A DNA stretch of 64,000 nt from Salegentibacter holothuriorum (GTDB lineage Bacteria; Bacteroidota; Bacteroidia; Flavobacteriales; Flavobacteriaceae). Made by a program: the position numbers and the translations under genes. Shown piece after piece: positions 43,910 to 53,679 of the stretch. A model generated the notes under the pieces. That model saw only the letters and a program-made list of their open reading frames with translations. It did not search any database and was not told the DNA's origin. The stretch lies in assembly GCF_900168045.1 (NCBI RefSeq), contig NZ_FUYY01000001.1, forward strand, positions 954,145 to 1,018,144, given 5' to 3'. How positions within the stretch are numbered: position 1 is the first letter of the stretch; each line of letters opens with the position of its first letter.

Positions 43910-45337
43910 ATGTCAAAAACTGCGCAATCAGTTTGGAATAGCTGTCTGGCTTTTATCAAAGATAACATTACTCCACAGGCATATAAAACGTGGTTTGAAC
44001 CTATACAAGCAGTAAAACTTACAGACTGTGCTCTTAGCATACAGGTTCCCTCAAAGTTTTTTTACGAGTGGTTAGAAGAACACTACGTAAAGCTTTTAAA
44101 AGTTTCGCTTACAAAAGAGCTTGGAGAAAAAGCAAAATTGGTCTATGTGATCAAAATGGAAAACACCTATGGAAACAAAATGCCGTTTACCGAGAAGATT
44201 CCAAGTACACAACGCAGCAACATGGCTTCCCAGGAAGTAGATGTACCTATAAAGAATAAAAATCCCGAATTAAAAAACCCTTTTATAATTCCGGGAATTA
44301 GAAATGTGAAAATTGAATCTCAACTAAACCCGAGCTACAATTTTGAGAATTTTCTGGAAGGAGATTCCAACCGACTTGCAAGATCGGCTGGATTAGCCGT
44401 GGCTAATAAACCAGGAGGAACTTCATTTAATCCGCTGCTTATTTTTGGCGGGGTAGGATTGGGAAAAACTCATTTAGCTCACGCGATTGGAGTTGAGATT
44501 AAAGATAAATATCCAGAAAAGACTGTTTTATATATTTCTGCCGAAAAATTTACCCAGCAATATATAGAATCTGTCAAGAAAAATAATAGGAATGATTTTA
44601 TTCATTTTTATCAAATTATTGACGTTTTAATCGTTGATGACATCCAATTACTTTCGGGGAAAGCGGGAACTCAAGATGTGTTTTTCCATATTTTTAATCA
44701 TTTACACCAAAACGGAAAACAGGTTATATTAACGAGTGATAAGGCACCGGTAGACATGCAAGATATTGAACAACGCTTGCTTTCCAGATTTAAATGGGGA
44801 CTTTCAGCCGAATTGCAACATCCCGATTTTGAAACCAGGATTTCTATTATTAAAAACAAACTTTATCGAGATGGCGTAGAGATGCCAGAAGAGATTGTTG
44901 AGTTTCTAGCCAATAATATTAAAACAAATATTCGCGAACTCGAAGGCGCAATCATTTCGCTTATCGCCCACTCTTCTTTCAACAAAAAAGATATTACACT
45001 AGAACTTGCTAAAAAGATCGTAGACAACTACGTAAAAAACACCAAACGCGAAGTTTCTATAGATTATATCCAGAAAGTGGTGAGTGATTATTTCCAGATG
45101 GATGTACAGACTTTGCAGTCTAAAACACGAAAAAGACATATTGTACAGGCAAGACAGCTTGCTATGTTTTTTGCTAAAAAGTTTACCAAAGCATCATTGG
45201 CTAGTATTGGTTCACAAATTGGAAAACGTGATCACGCCACCGTTTTACATGCCTGCAAAACTGTAGACAATTTATCTACAACCGATAAACAATTCAAGAA
45301 ATTTGTTGAAGATCTTAATAAGAAACTTACCATATAA
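43910..45337 (+). CDS. dnaA: Chromosomal replication initiator protein DnaA
   Basis: 475 residues, usual length. N-terminal helicase-loading domain (about 1-80), AAA+ domain with Walker A GGVGLGKTHLAHA (about 180-190), Walker B VLIVDDIQLL and sensor motifs, and a C-terminal DNA-binding domain with the signature RDHATVLHACKTV. It opens the replication origin. No clear cluster of DnaA boxes is visible beside it. It is followed after 9 bases by a phosphatase gene. Confidence 0.97.
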   Translation: MSKTAQSVWNSCLAFIKDNITPQAYKTWFEPIQAVKLTDCALSIQVPSKFFYEWLEEHYVKLLKVSLTKELGEKAKLVYVIKMENTYGNKMPFTEKIPSTQRSNMASQEVDVPIKNKNPELKNPFIIPGIRNVKIESQLNPSYNFENFLEGDSNRLARSAGLAVANKPGGTSFNPLLIFGGVGLGKTHLAHAIGVEIKDKYPEKTVLYISAEKFTQQYIESVKKNNRNDFIHFYQIIDVLIVDDIQLLSGKAGTQDVFFHIFNHLHQNGKQVILTSDKAPVDMQDIEQRLLSRFKWGLSAELQHPDFETRISIIKNKLYRDGVEMPEEIVEFLANNIKTNIRELEGAIISLIAHSSFNKKDITLELAKKIVDNYVKNTKREVSIDYIQKVVSDYFQMDVQTLQSKTRKRHIVQARQLAMFFAKKFTKASLASIGSQIGKRDHATVLHACKTVDNLSTTDKQFKKFVEDLNKKLTI

Positions 45338-45346
45338 AAACATTTT

Positions 45347-45817
45347 ATGAAAACTAAGGTATTAATGGTGTGTCTTGGCAATATTTGCAGATCACCGCTT
45401 GCCGAGGGAATTTTAAAATCTAAAGTTGATGAATCTCAGGTTTTCGTAGACTCAGCCGGCACGGGAAATTACCATATAGACGATGCTCCCGATCCTCGGT
45501 CTATTGCCATAGCAAAAAAGAACAATTTGGACATCACTTACCAGCGCGGAAGACAATTCCAGGCTGAGGATTTTGATAAATTTGATCGCATTTATGTGAT
45601 GGACAATCAAAATTTTAAAGATGTAATCTCACTTGCCAGAAACGACGATGATCGCGCTAAAGTCCAACTGATTTTAGATGAAATTTTCCCTGCGGAAAAC
45701 GTAGATGTCCCAGACCCGTATTATGGCGGAGACCACGGATTTGAAAACGTATACCAAATGCTTGATGAGGCTTGCGATAAAATAGCAAACCAACTAAAGG
45801 AAGAAAACAAAGCATAA
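45347..45817 (+). CDS. Low-molecular-weight protein tyrosine phosphatase
   Basis: 156 residues. The catalytic CxxxxxRS loop is VCLGNICRSPL (Cys9, Arg15) and the general acid Asp lies in VPDPYYGG. It removes phosphate from tyrosine residues. It lies 9 bases after dnaA and 1 base before the following methyltransferase, so the three probably form one unit. Confidence 0.94.
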   Translation: MKTKVLMVCLGNICRSPLAEGILKSKVDESQVFVDSAGTGNYHIDDAPDPRSIAIAKKNNLDITYQRGRQFQAEDFDKFDRIYVMDNQNFKDVISLARNDDDRAKVQLILDEIFPAENVDVPDPYYGGDHGFENVYQMLDEACDKIANQLKEENKA

Positions 45818-46542
45818 TGGCAGACTTTAAATATTCCGGTAAACTTTATCTTATTCCCACCACTATGGGAGCGGCAAATCCTATGCAGGTTTTACCAATA
45901 CAGGTTAAAGAAATTATGGAAAACCTGGATATTTATATTGTCGAAAACGAAAAAACAGCCCGCCGACATATAAAACAACTACTTTCGGAGAAACAGCAAT
46001 CTATTTTAAAGTTTTTCAGCTTAAATAAATTTACTGAAGCTACTGAAATCCCTTACTTTTTAAACGACTGTAAAGATGGAAAAGACGTAGGTTTATTAAG
46101 CGAAGCCGGTTGCCCCGGTGTTGCAGATCCGGGCGCTGAAATTGTAAAAATTGCTCACCAGGAAGGTATACAGGTAATTCCATTAGTTGGGCCTTCTTCA
46201 ATTCTACTGGCAATGATGGGCAGCGGAATGAACGGACAGCGTTTCACCTTTAATGGCTACTTACCTATAGATAAAAAAGAGAGGAAAAAAGAAATTAAAG
46301 ATTTAGAGCGACTTTCTTCAGAAAAACAGGAAGCTCAAATTTTTATTGAAACTCCTTACCGAAATAATAAGTTACTGGAAGATTTTTTACAACTTTTACA
46401 TCCAACTACCAGGCTTTGCGTAGCTTGTGATCTTACACTGCCTACAGAATATATAGCAACCAAACCAGTTTCAGAATGGAGTAAAACAAAAACAGACCTC
46501 CATAAGAGGCCTGCTATTTTTATATTTCAGAAAGAAATCTAA
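45817..46542 (+). CDS. SAM-dependent methyltransferase of the tetrapyrrole methylase (RsmI) superfamily
   Basis: 241 residues. Features are YLIPTTMGAANP at the start, GLLSEAGCPGVADPGAEIV (the SAM-binding region) and VPLVGPSSILLAMMGSG-like LVGPSS. Such proteins in Bacteroidota resemble RsmI, which methylates C1402 of 16S rRNA, but this one differs in its N terminus and may be a paralog. It starts one base into the phosphatase stop. Confidence 0.85.
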   Translation: MADFKYSGKLYLIPTTMGAANPMQVLPIQVKEIMENLDIYIVENEKTARRHIKQLLSEKQQSILKFFSLNKFTEATEIPYFLNDCKDGKDVGLLSEAGCPGVADPGAEIVKIAHQEGIQVIPLVGPSSILLAMMGSGMNGQRFTFNGYLPIDKKERKKEIKDLERLSSEKQEAQIFIETPYRNNKLLEDFLQLLHPTTRLCVACDLTLPTEYIATKPVSEWSKTKTDLHKRPAIFIFQKEI

Positions 46543-47210
46543 GCTCTATAAGCTTTTATATTTACTCTCGGATTTTTCTCCGGCTGCACAAAAGAGGTAT
46601 CGTAGCCACCAAATTTCTTCATATAATTTCTTATTGAGGTTCCAAAGGCATCGCTAAAAGACTGCGCGCCCCAACTTCTCAAGTATTTTTTAACACTTCC
46701 AGGACCAGCGAGATGGGCAGCGGCAATAATACCAGATTCGGTAACTTTCACCCCATTGATCACTTTGCCTTCAAAACGAGCAATATCACGAATTAAGATC
46801 CACTTGTTTCTGGAAGCATTCGTGTAAAAGGCAGCCTCCTGTAGTTCTGGTGAATTTAGGAACTCTGCACCATTGTAAATACCTAGTAACTCCAGGGTAC
46901 CAATACCAAACTGATATTTCCCCATGTAGCCAAACTCATTAATAGTTTGATAGTTTCCTCGGGATTCTTTAAAACCTAAGGCTTCTTTAAAACCATCATA
47001 GGACTTTCCTAGTTTAGGCAAAGGCCTTTTAAAATTTAGATCTTTCACTAATTCGTCTTCCTCTAAAAGGTTCACGGTATAGTTTAGATCAAGATTGGAA
47101 GTTGAATATCCTTCAATTTCCAGATTTGCTGCTTCTCTAGTTGAAAAACTGAAAAACATTGAGCCTGCAAAAACAGGCAAGATTGAAAATTTTGCAATTT
47201 TCCTTCTCAT
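46539..47210 (-). CDS. Secreted lysozyme-like / peptidoglycan-degrading protein
   Basis: 223 residues. Signal-like N terminus (KIAKFSILPVFAGSMFFSFS). The segment KEALGFKESRGNYQTINEFGYMGKYQFGIGTLELLG (ESRG with Glu) matches transglycosylase-like lysozyme folds, where that Glu is catalytic. It is transcribed toward the methyltransferase and overlaps its end by 4 bases. The predicted -7 box TACATTTG lies at 47282-47289 on the minus strand, about 70 bases upstream. Confidence 0.75.
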   Translation of the reverse strand: MRRKIAKFSILPVFAGSMFFSFSTREAANLEIEGYSTSNLDLNYTVNLLEEDELVKDLNFKRPLPKLGKSYDGFKEALGFKESRGNYQTINEFGYMGKYQFGIGTLELLGIYNGAEFLNSPELQEAAFYTNASRNKWILIRDIARFEGKVINGVKVTESGIIAAAHLAGPGSVKKYLRSWGAQSFSDAFGTSIRNYMKKFGGYDTSFVQPEKNPRVNIKAYRA

Positions 47211-47281
47211 TACATTTTGTTTCTGAAAGGTTAATGGCTTTAGTCAAATATTAAACTAATGCCCCTTTCAATTTCGCGGTG

Positions 47282-47289
47282 CAAATGTA
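47282..47289 (-). promoter_or_regulatory. Predicted -7 box of the lysozyme-like gene
   Basis: TACATTTG on the minus strand. A 10-bp inverted repeat AGCTGTTAAG / CTTAACAGCT lies just upstream (47317-47326 and 47350-47359) and could be an operator or the end of the mltG transcript. Confidence 0.35.
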
Positions 47290-47421
47290 CAACAAATTTT
47301 AAAAATCTGAAGAACAAGCTGTTAAGTAAATTATAAAGTTTGATTTTAGCTTAACAGCTCAATAAGAAACCACTATTCAAGACGTTAGAGATTGTATAAC
47401 AACCTGGAGATAAAAACTTTT

Positions 47422-48462
47422 TTATCTTTTTACTCCCTGTTTATTAATCCAACGCACATATTCCTGCTTATTTCGGTTATGTTGCGCCAAATTTTTTGCG
47501 AATTTATGGTAGCCAAAATTCTTCACATCGGCTACAAAATAAAAATAATCATGATCCTGATAATTAAGCACTGCTTTTATGGAAGAGATATCTGGCATAA
47601 AAATAGGGCCGGGAGGTATTTCTTTATACATATAAGTATTGTACGGGGAATCTATTTTTAAATCTTTATACAGCACCCTTTTTATAATGGTATCCCATTT
47701 CTGGGTTTTATTTTTAAGTGCATAGATTACAGTAGGATCTGCATCTAACTTCCAGCCGTTTTTATGCCGGTTCATATAAACCCCAGCTACTTTTGGGCGC
47801 TCATCTACTTTGGCTGTCTCTTTTTGCACTATTGAAGCCAAAGTGGAAACTTCTTTAGGATTCAATCCAATTTCTTCGGCTTTCTTTCTTTTTTCTTCGG
47901 TCCAGAAACGTTCATATTCACGTTTCATTCTACTTCTAAATTCCTCAGCTGAAGTATTCCAATATAATTCATATTGATTGGGAATATACATCGCTAAAGC
48001 TTCCGCCTGCGTAAAATCGTTTTCAGCTAAAAAGTCTTCATCCTTAAAAGCTTTAATCAATGAAGTGCTATCTGCTTCAATCTGCGAGGCAATTCTGCCG
48101 GCAAGATTCTCAAGACGCTCCTGATTATTAAAGGTAAGTCTTACCGGTACATTTCCACGTCTCAAAGCATTTACCAATTCATTATTATTCATTCCGGGTT
48201 TAATGTCAAACCTCCCCGCTTTGATATTTGAAGCATAGCCTTTTTTCCGGGCTATAAGATCAAAAGATTCCATATCTTCAACATAAGGCTGAAGGCTGTC
48301 TATCACCGTTTGATAATCTGCACCGGTGGGCACATAAATCATTTTTTCTTCCGAAAAGCTAGTATTTGCTGAGAATATACTGGTATAAATATAATAACTA
48401 AAAACAGAAAGACCTATAAGTCCAAGAATGGCAATAGCCAGGAGAATTTTTTTAATGTACAT
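47422..48462 (-). CDS. mltG: Endolytic peptidoglycan transglycosylase MltG
   Basis: 346 residues. N-terminal membrane helix (about 6-28), a LysM-like module (PTGADYQTVIDSLQPYV), then the YceG/MltG domain with the catalytic Glu in IVQKETAKVDERPKVAGVYMNRHKNGWKLDADPTV. It cleaves nascent glycan strands. Co-transcribed with the GNAT and dapF genes (1- and 7-base overlaps), which ties peptidoglycan processing to diaminopimelate supply. Confidence 0.93.
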   Translation of the reverse strand: MYIKKILLAIAILGLIGLSVFSYYIYTSIFSANTSFSEEKMIYVPTGADYQTVIDSLQPYVEDMESFDLIARKKGYASNIKAGRFDIKPGMNNNELVNALRRGNVPVRLTFNNQERLENLAGRIASQIEADSTSLIKAFKDEDFLAENDFTQAEALAMYIPNQYELYWNTSAEEFRSRMKREYERFWTEEKRKKAEEIGLNPKEVSTLASIVQKETAKVDERPKVAGVYMNRHKNGWKLDADPTVIYALKNKTQKWDTIIKRVLYKDLKIDSPYNTYMYKEIPPGPIFMPDISSIKAVLNYQDHDYFYFVADVKNFGYHKFAKNLAQHNRNKQEYVRWINKQGVKR

Positions 48463-48986
48463 TATTTATTGATCAATTGATATAGAATTTCGTCTTTAAA
48501 CTGGCCTTGAACATAAGTCCAATCTTTTTTCACCCCAACTCTCTGGAACCCGAGATTTTCAAAAAGCTTTACGCTGGTTTCGTTTCCCTGTGTAACATTC
48601 GCATAAACCTGGTGTATGGCAAGATGCGTAAAACAATAATTACAAATAAGTTTAAGCGCTTCTGCGCCGTAGCCTTTCCCTCGTTCTGCTACATCTGCTA
48701 TTAGAATACCAAGTGCCGCACGGCGATCTTTAGGCTCAAAATCAAAGATATCTATAAGCCCCACTTCTTTATCCTTTAGATTACATATTACGAGGCGCAG
48801 CTGTTTTATATCATAAATATCCCGATGCGCATTTTCCAGGTATTGTTTAATCACAAAACGAGAATAAGGAGTTTGTGTAGCACTAACTTCCCAAAATTCT
48901 TCGGTATTCTCCACAGTGTGAACAAAATCGAGATCTTCGGGCTCCAGGGCTCTTAGATAAACCTTATCTCCTTTTAAGCTTAGCAT
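48462..48986 (-). CDS. GNAT family N-acetyltransferase (RimJ/RimL-like)
   Basis: 174 residues. YLRALEPEDLDFVHTVENTEEFW at the start and the acetyl-CoA loop VAERGKGYGAEALKLICNYCF mark the RimJ/RimL/SpeG-like group. Substrate unknown. It lies between dapF and mltG with overlaps of 7 and 1 bases. Confidence 0.9.
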   Translation of the reverse strand: MLSLKGDKVYLRALEPEDLDFVHTVENTEEFWEVSATQTPYSRFVIKQYLENAHRDIYDIKQLRLVICNLKDKEVGLIDIFDFEPKDRRAALGILIADVAERGKGYGAEALKLICNYCFTHLAIHQVYANVTQGNETSVKLFENLGFQRVGVKKDWTYVQGQFKDEILYQLINK

Positions 48987-49768
48987 ATTATTTCACCTTT
49001 AAAAACCTGTTCTGCCGGGCCGGTTAACCAAACATCAGTATAGGCTTCACTTTCCTTTTTAAAAGAAACCGATAATTCACCACCCGGAACAATAAGTTTT
49101 ACAGAATTACCATTTGCTTTACCGGATGCGTGTGCTGCCAAAGCGACTGCGGTTACACCGGTACCACAGGAAAGCGTTTCGTCTTCCACCCCCCTTTCGT
49201 AAGTTCTTACCAAAAAAGTATTATTCTCCTGCATATCTACAAAATTCACATTGGCACCACCGCTGCTAGCATAAGCATCAGAATACCGAATTTCTGCACC
49301 TTCTTTTTTTACATCAAGATTAGCTACATTTTTTGTAAATACCACGTGGTGTGGTGAGCCTGTGTCTAGAAAGGCTGTATTTCCCAAGTGCTTTATTTCA
49401 GTAAGGTTTTGCATTTGCAAGCTTACCTCATGTCCAGTAATAGTTGCCTTATGAGGGCCATCTACAGCAGTAAAAGTCGCTTCGTTTTCAATAATTCCCA
49501 AAAACTTTGCAAAAGCGACTAAACAACGCCCGCCATTACCACACATGCTACTTTCGTTTCCATCGGCATTAAAATAGACCATTTTAAAATCGTCTTCAGC
49601 TACTTCAGGGTTTTCTAAAAGTATCAATCCATCGCCTCCAATGCCAAATTTTCGGTCACAAAGTTGCTTAATTAATTTGGTATTGTTTTTGGATAATAGT
49701 TGTTGACGGTTATCAATCATCACAAAATCGTTTCCCGTACCTTGATATTTATAAAATGGAATTTTCAT
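48980..49768 (-). CDS. dapF: Diaminopimelate epimerase
   Basis: 262 residues. Both active-site cysteines are present: Cys76 in CGNGGRC and the second in SCGTGVTA (about 203). GIGGDGLI and NADGNESSM are typical. It converts LL- to meso-diaminopimelate for lysine (via lysA in this window) and peptidoglycan. First gene of a three-gene minus-strand unit. Confidence 0.96.
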   Translation of the reverse strand: MKIPFYKYQGTGNDFVMIDNRQQLLSKNNTKLIKQLCDRKFGIGGDGLILLENPEVAEDDFKMVYFNADGNESSMCGNGGRCLVAFAKFLGIIENEATFTAVDGPHKATITGHEVSLQMQNLTEIKHLGNTAFLDTGSPHHVVFTKNVANLDVKKEGAEIRYSDAYASSGGANVNFVDMQENNTFLVRTYERGVEDETLSCGTGVTAVALAAHASGKANGNSVKLIVPGGELSVSFKKESEAYTDVWLTGPAEQVFKGEIIC

Positions 49769-49905
49769 TACTTAAATTTTAAGGGTTACAAAGATACTAT
49801 AAAATACAAGATTTCCCGGGGTGTTAAATGGCCGTTAAAGTTAAAAACACCAAATACTAATATTATAATTTTAAAGTTGAATTATATAAAAATACGTCTT
49901 ACAAA

Positions 49906-51303
49906 ATGAAAAATCTATCAAAACTACTTCTCGTTTCCATCCTTGGAGGCGCCTTGACCTTAGGGAGTTATAAAATATTTTTCGAGGAAGAAATTCCGGC
50001 AGGCTTACCACCGGTTTCTAATACTGCCGCTGAAGCAATCCCGGCGAATTATTCGGGAAATATTTACGGCACGAATGCCGATTTTACTGAAGCCGCAGAA
50101 AATACCGTTAATGGTGTAGTTCACGTTAAAAATGTGGCGGTTTTTAAAGGCCCACGAACAATGAGAGACCTTATTTATGGTAATCATAGCGGCGGAAAAG
50201 CGCTTCAGGGAGCAGGTTCTGGAGTTATAATTTCACCCGATGGTTATATAGTAACGAACAACCACGTAATTAAGGAAGCAAATGAGGTTGAAGTTACCTT
50301 GAACAATAATAAAACCTACAAAGCTGAAATTATTGGTACCGATGAAACTTCAGATATCGCTTTATTAAAAATTGATGCTGAAGGTTTGGATTATATTCCA
50401 TTTGGGGATTCTGACAATGTGAAACTCGGTGAATGGGTTTTAGCGGTTGGAAATCCGTTTAATCTAAAATCTACCGTTACTGCAGGAATTATAAGTGCTA
50501 CGGCAAGAGATCTAAATACTTACGATGCCACTCCTCAGTCTTTTATCCAAACTGATGCAGCCATAAACCCGGGAAATAGCGGTGGTGCTTTGGTGAATAT
50601 TAATGGCGAATTAGTAGGAATTAATACCGCCATCACTTCTCAAACCGGTAGTTATGTAGGTTATGCTTTTGCAGTGCCCTCCAACAACACCAGGAAAATC
50701 GTAGAAGATATTATGGAATATGGTGATGTCCAAAAGGGAATTCTAGGTATTAAAGGAGGTAGTGTTAACCAACGTGCCATTGAAGAATTAAACCTACAAA
50801 CTTCCCAGGGAGTTTTGGTAGCTGAAGTCACTAGTGGAAGCGGAGCAGAAAAAGCAGGATTGCAAGAGGGCGATATTATCAAGAAAATAGATGATATTAA
50901 TATCACAAAATTCTCAGATCTTACCGGGTACATTTACACCAAAAGGCCAGACGACGAAGTTGAAGTTACTTTTTTAAGAAAAGGTAATGAAAGACAGGCC
51001 ATCGTAAAACTTAGTAAATTTGAAACCTATGTTATTTCACCTATTAAAATTGAAGTCGCCAATGCTACTGATGAAGATTTGCAAGCTCTAAATGTTGAGC
51101 ATGGTGTAAAAATTCATCGAACATTATCCCCAAAATTACCCGCTTCAGAATTAGTAGGAACCATTATTACTGCAATTGACAACAAACGAGTTTCTAATGT
51201 TGGTGATGTAGAGCGAATTTTTAGAAGTAAAAATCCTTCAGAAGAAATAATTATTAGCATCGTTGATAAAAATGGCCAAAAACAGCGGATGGTTTGGCGA
51301 TAA
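49906..51303 (+). CDS. Deg/HtrA-type periplasmic serine protease
   Basis: 465 residues. N-terminal hydrophobic signal/anchor (about 6-22), then the trypsin-like domain with the triad His120 (VTNNHVI), Asp150 (SDIALL) and Ser225 (GNSGGAL), and two PDZ domains (about 275-365 with GVLVAEVTSGSGAEKAGLQEGDIIKKID, and about 385-465). A periplasmic quality-control protease; DegP/DegQ type. A terminator follows. Confidence 0.95.
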   Translation: MKNLSKLLLVSILGGALTLGSYKIFFEEEIPAGLPPVSNTAAEAIPANYSGNIYGTNADFTEAAENTVNGVVHVKNVAVFKGPRTMRDLIYGNHSGGKALQGAGSGVIISPDGYIVTNNHVIKEANEVEVTLNNNKTYKAEIIGTDETSDIALLKIDAEGLDYIPFGDSDNVKLGEWVLAVGNPFNLKSTVTAGIISATARDLNTYDATPQSFIQTDAAINPGNSGGALVNINGELVGINTAITSQTGSYVGYAFAVPSNNTRKIVEDIMEYGDVQKGILGIKGGSVNQRAIEELNLQTSQGVLVAEVTSGSGAEKAGLQEGDIIKKIDDINITKFSDLTGYIYTKRPDDEVEVTFLRKGNERQAIVKLSKFETYVISPIKIEVANATDEDLQALNVEHGVKIHRTLSPKLPASELVGTIITAIDNKRVSNVGDVERIFRSKNPSEEIIISIVDKNGQKQRMVWR

Positions 51304-51325
51304 CACCCAAGCATTAGAGTCAATG

Positions 51326-51355
51326 AAAACTCCCTTTTTTAAGAGGGAGTTTTTT
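51326..51355 (+). terminator. Rho-independent terminator after the Deg protease gene
   Basis: AAAACTCCCT (51326-51335) pairs with AGGGAGTTTT (51344-51353) and is followed by T residues. Confidence 0.85.
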
Positions 51356-51391
51356 ATGCCAAATTCTCTTTACGAAAACGTTTGAAATATA

Positions 51392-51399
51392 TACTTTTG
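51392..51399 (+). promoter_or_regulatory. Predicted gapA -7 box
   Basis: TACTTTTG, 29 bases before the gapA ATG. No exact TTG at the -33 position. Confidence 0.45.
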
Positions 51400-51428
51400 C
51401 GCCATTATTAAAACAATACAAACCACAC

Positions 51429-52877
51429 ATGAACTTTAATAAAGTTTACGAAAAAGAGCTTTCTTTTCAGGCAAACCGGCGCAAAGCGACCGTAGAATTC
51501 ATTAACATCATTAGCGATCTTTGGTACGATAAGTCCATAGAACTCGTAATTTTTAGAAATCAATTGCTCAATAGAAATGTGAGCGATATTCTTAACCTTC
51601 ACGAATATGCGGGTGAATTTGTACAAAAACCTATTTCAATTTTTGATTCGGTAGAAATTGCAAAAGCCATCCAGGATATGGATCTACCACCTGCTAAACT
51701 GGATATTGGTAAATTAACTTATGAATATCATTTAGAAGACCAGGGACATCTTAATGCTATGGCTTTTGTTTCAGATAAATTAAAGGATGCTAAAAAATAC
51801 GATAAAATAGTGCCAAAAGATGTGGTGCTTTATGGTTTTGGACGTATCGGCCGTTTAGTGGCCAGAGAACTTATGGCAAGAACCGGTAAAGGTAGTCAGT
51901 TAAGATTACGTGCTATTGTAACCCGTGGTGCGGTAGATAGAACTGTACTGGAAAAACGTGCTTCTTTATTAAAAAATGATTCAGTCCACGGAGATTTTTC
52001 AGGAACTGTAAGTATAGATGAAGAAAATAATGCGCTCATTATAAATGGTACTACCGTAAATATAATTTCCGCAGATAAACCTGAGGATATCGATTATACA
52101 AAATTCGGGATAAATAAAGCTTTAATTATAGATAACACCGGCGCTTTTCGAGACAAAGAAGCACTAAGCAGGCACCTAAAAGCAAAAGGAGCGGCAAAGG
52201 TTTTACTTTCTGCACCTGGCAAAGGCGTCCCTAATATTGTTCATGGGGTAAATCATAAAGAATATAACCCTGATAAAATTTCAATATTTTCTGCAGCTTC
52301 TTGTACCACCAACGCCATCACTCCTGTTTTAAAAGCCGTTCAGGACACGCTAGGCGTTGTTCACGGGCATTTAGAAACTATTCATGCCTACACCAACGAC
52401 CAAAACCTGGTAGACAATATGCACAGCAAATACCGCAGGGGTCGTGCTGCTGCGCTCAATATGGTTATTACCGAAACCGGTGCCGGAAAAGCCGTTGCCA
52501 AGGCTTTACCTGTTTTTGAAGGTAAATTAACATCTAATGCAATTAGAGTTCCTGTACCTAACGGTTCTCTAGCTATTTTGAATCTTGAGGTTGAAGCCAA
52601 CACCAGTGTAGATGGATTAAACAATATTTTAAAGAAATATGCCCTGGAAGGTTCACTTGTAGAACAGATTAAATACTCTTTAAACAATGAGTTGGTATCG
52701 TCTGACATTGTAGGCTCTAACGCTCCTGCAATTTATGATAGCAAAGCGACTATAGTTTCGGGAGACGGGAAGAACGTGGTTCTTTATATTTGGTACGATA
52801 ATGAATACGGCTACAGTCATCAGTTAATAAGGCTGGCAAAGTATATTGCAAAAGTTAGAAGATTCACTTATTATTAA
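51429..52877 (+). CDS. gapA: Glyceraldehyde-3-phosphate dehydrogenase, long form
   Basis: 482 residues, with about 130 residues before the NAD-binding YGFGRIGRL motif (typical GapA is about 335 residues). The catalytic Cys292 is in AASCTTNAITP, and the C terminus has WYDNEYGYSHQ. It interconverts glyceraldehyde-3-phosphate and 1,3-bisphosphoglycerate. The long N-terminal extension is a known form in Bacteroidota whose function I cannot tell. Strong -7 box upstream and terminator downstream. Confidence 0.95.
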   Translation: MNFNKVYEKELSFQANRRKATVEFINIISDLWYDKSIELVIFRNQLLNRNVSDILNLHEYAGEFVQKPISIFDSVEIAKAIQDMDLPPAKLDIGKLTYEYHLEDQGHLNAMAFVSDKLKDAKKYDKIVPKDVVLYGFGRIGRLVARELMARTGKGSQLRLRAIVTRGAVDRTVLEKRASLLKNDSVHGDFSGTVSIDEENNALIINGTTVNIISADKPEDIDYTKFGINKALIIDNTGAFRDKEALSRHLKAKGAAKVLLSAPGKGVPNIVHGVNHKEYNPDKISIFSAASCTTNAITPVLKAVQDTLGVVHGHLETIHAYTNDQNLVDNMHSKYRRGRAAALNMVITETGAGKAVAKALPVFEGKLTSNAIRVPVPNGSLAILNLEVEANTSVDGLNNILKKYALEGSLVEQIKYSLNNELVSSDIVGSNAPAIYDSKATIVSGDGKNVVLYIWYDNEYGYSHQLIRLAKYIAKVRRFTYY

Positions 52878-52903
52878 TATTTCATAATAAGATAAAATAC
52901 CGG

Positions 52904-52932
52904 AAAACCCACCTAAATTTGGTGGGTTTTTT
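52904..52932 (+). terminator. Rho-independent terminator after gapA
   Basis: AAAACCCACC (52904-52913) pairs with GGTGGGTTTT (52921-52930) around a 7-base loop; T run follows. Confidence 0.88.
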
Positions 52933-52945
52933 ATTCGAAATACTT

Positions 52946-52953
52946 TACATTTG
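52946..52953 (+). promoter_or_regulatory. Predicted -7 box before the coiled-coil protein gene
   Basis: TACATTTG, about 125 bases before the ATG at 53078. No clear -33 TTG. Confidence 0.35.
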
Positions 52954-53077
52954 CGCGCTCAAATTATTAATTTAAAGGAATTTATAAAAATAAGCTTCAA
53001 ATTAGGTAAGTCTTTTACAATAAGTAAAAAAAGAAGGCGTTCAAGCATATAAATTCCAACCAGAAAAACCCCAAATG

Positions 53078-53659
53078 ATGCGTAAAATTATTTTTTCAAG
53101 TTTACTTTTTATATTATCAGTTAATGTTTTAACCGCTCAAGATTCATTAGCCACTTCTAATTTTATTGAAGATGAATTTGACAACCTTATCGAGTCTTCA
53201 AATAATTACCAGGGCTACAAAGTAGTAGATTATGATGCTTTAATTGAATTACGGGACAATACCAAACGCCACGTACAGGAATTAAAGAACGAGCTTCAGG
53301 AAGAACAAAGCACTATAGCTAGCCAAAATGAAGAAATTGAAAACCTCAAAAATCAGTTAGCAGAAACCCAGGAAGATCTAAAACGTGTAAACGAAGAAAA
53401 AGATGCCATAAAATTTCTTGGCATGCCTTTTAGCAAAGGAAGTTATATGGCAATGATGTGGGGAATAGTTGGATTTCTAATTCTAGCGCTTCTTTTCTTT
53501 ATTTATAAGTTTAAGAATTCTAATGCTACAACTAAAGAAGCAAGGCACAGATTAAACGAGACCGAAAAGGAATTTGACGCTTATCGCGCTAAAGCTTTGG
53601 AGAAGGAACAACGTTTAGGTCGTATGCTCCAGGATGAGAAAAACAAAGCCAAAGAATAA
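53078..53659 (+). CDS. Membrane-anchored coiled-coil protein, unknown function
   Basis: 193 residues from the ATG at 53078 (an ATG one codon upstream also exists). Signal-like N terminus ending LTAQ (about 21), a charged linker, an amphipathic coiled coil (about 65-115, LRDNTKRHVQELKNELQEEQ and IENLKNQLAETQEDL), a membrane helix (about 131-150) and a charged tail. Proteins like this upstream of trmD are sometimes mislabelled tRNA methyltransferase; no methyltransferase domain is present. Confidence 0.75.
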   Translation: MRKIIFSSLLFILSVNVLTAQDSLATSNFIEDEFDNLIESSNNYQGYKVVDYDALIELRDNTKRHVQELKNELQEEQSTIASQNEEIENLKNQLAETQEDLKRVNEEKDAIKFLGMPFSKGSYMAMMWGIVGFLILALLFFIYKFKNSNATTKEARHRLNETEKEFDAYRAKALEKEQRLGRMLQDEKNKAKE

Positions 53660-53679
53660 TTCTTCTTCAGCTTAAATTT

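Noticed and set aside
53078..53659. tRNA methyltransferase function for the gene upstream of trmD
   Set aside because: The protein is a signal peptide, coiled coil and membrane helix, with no methyltransferase motif.
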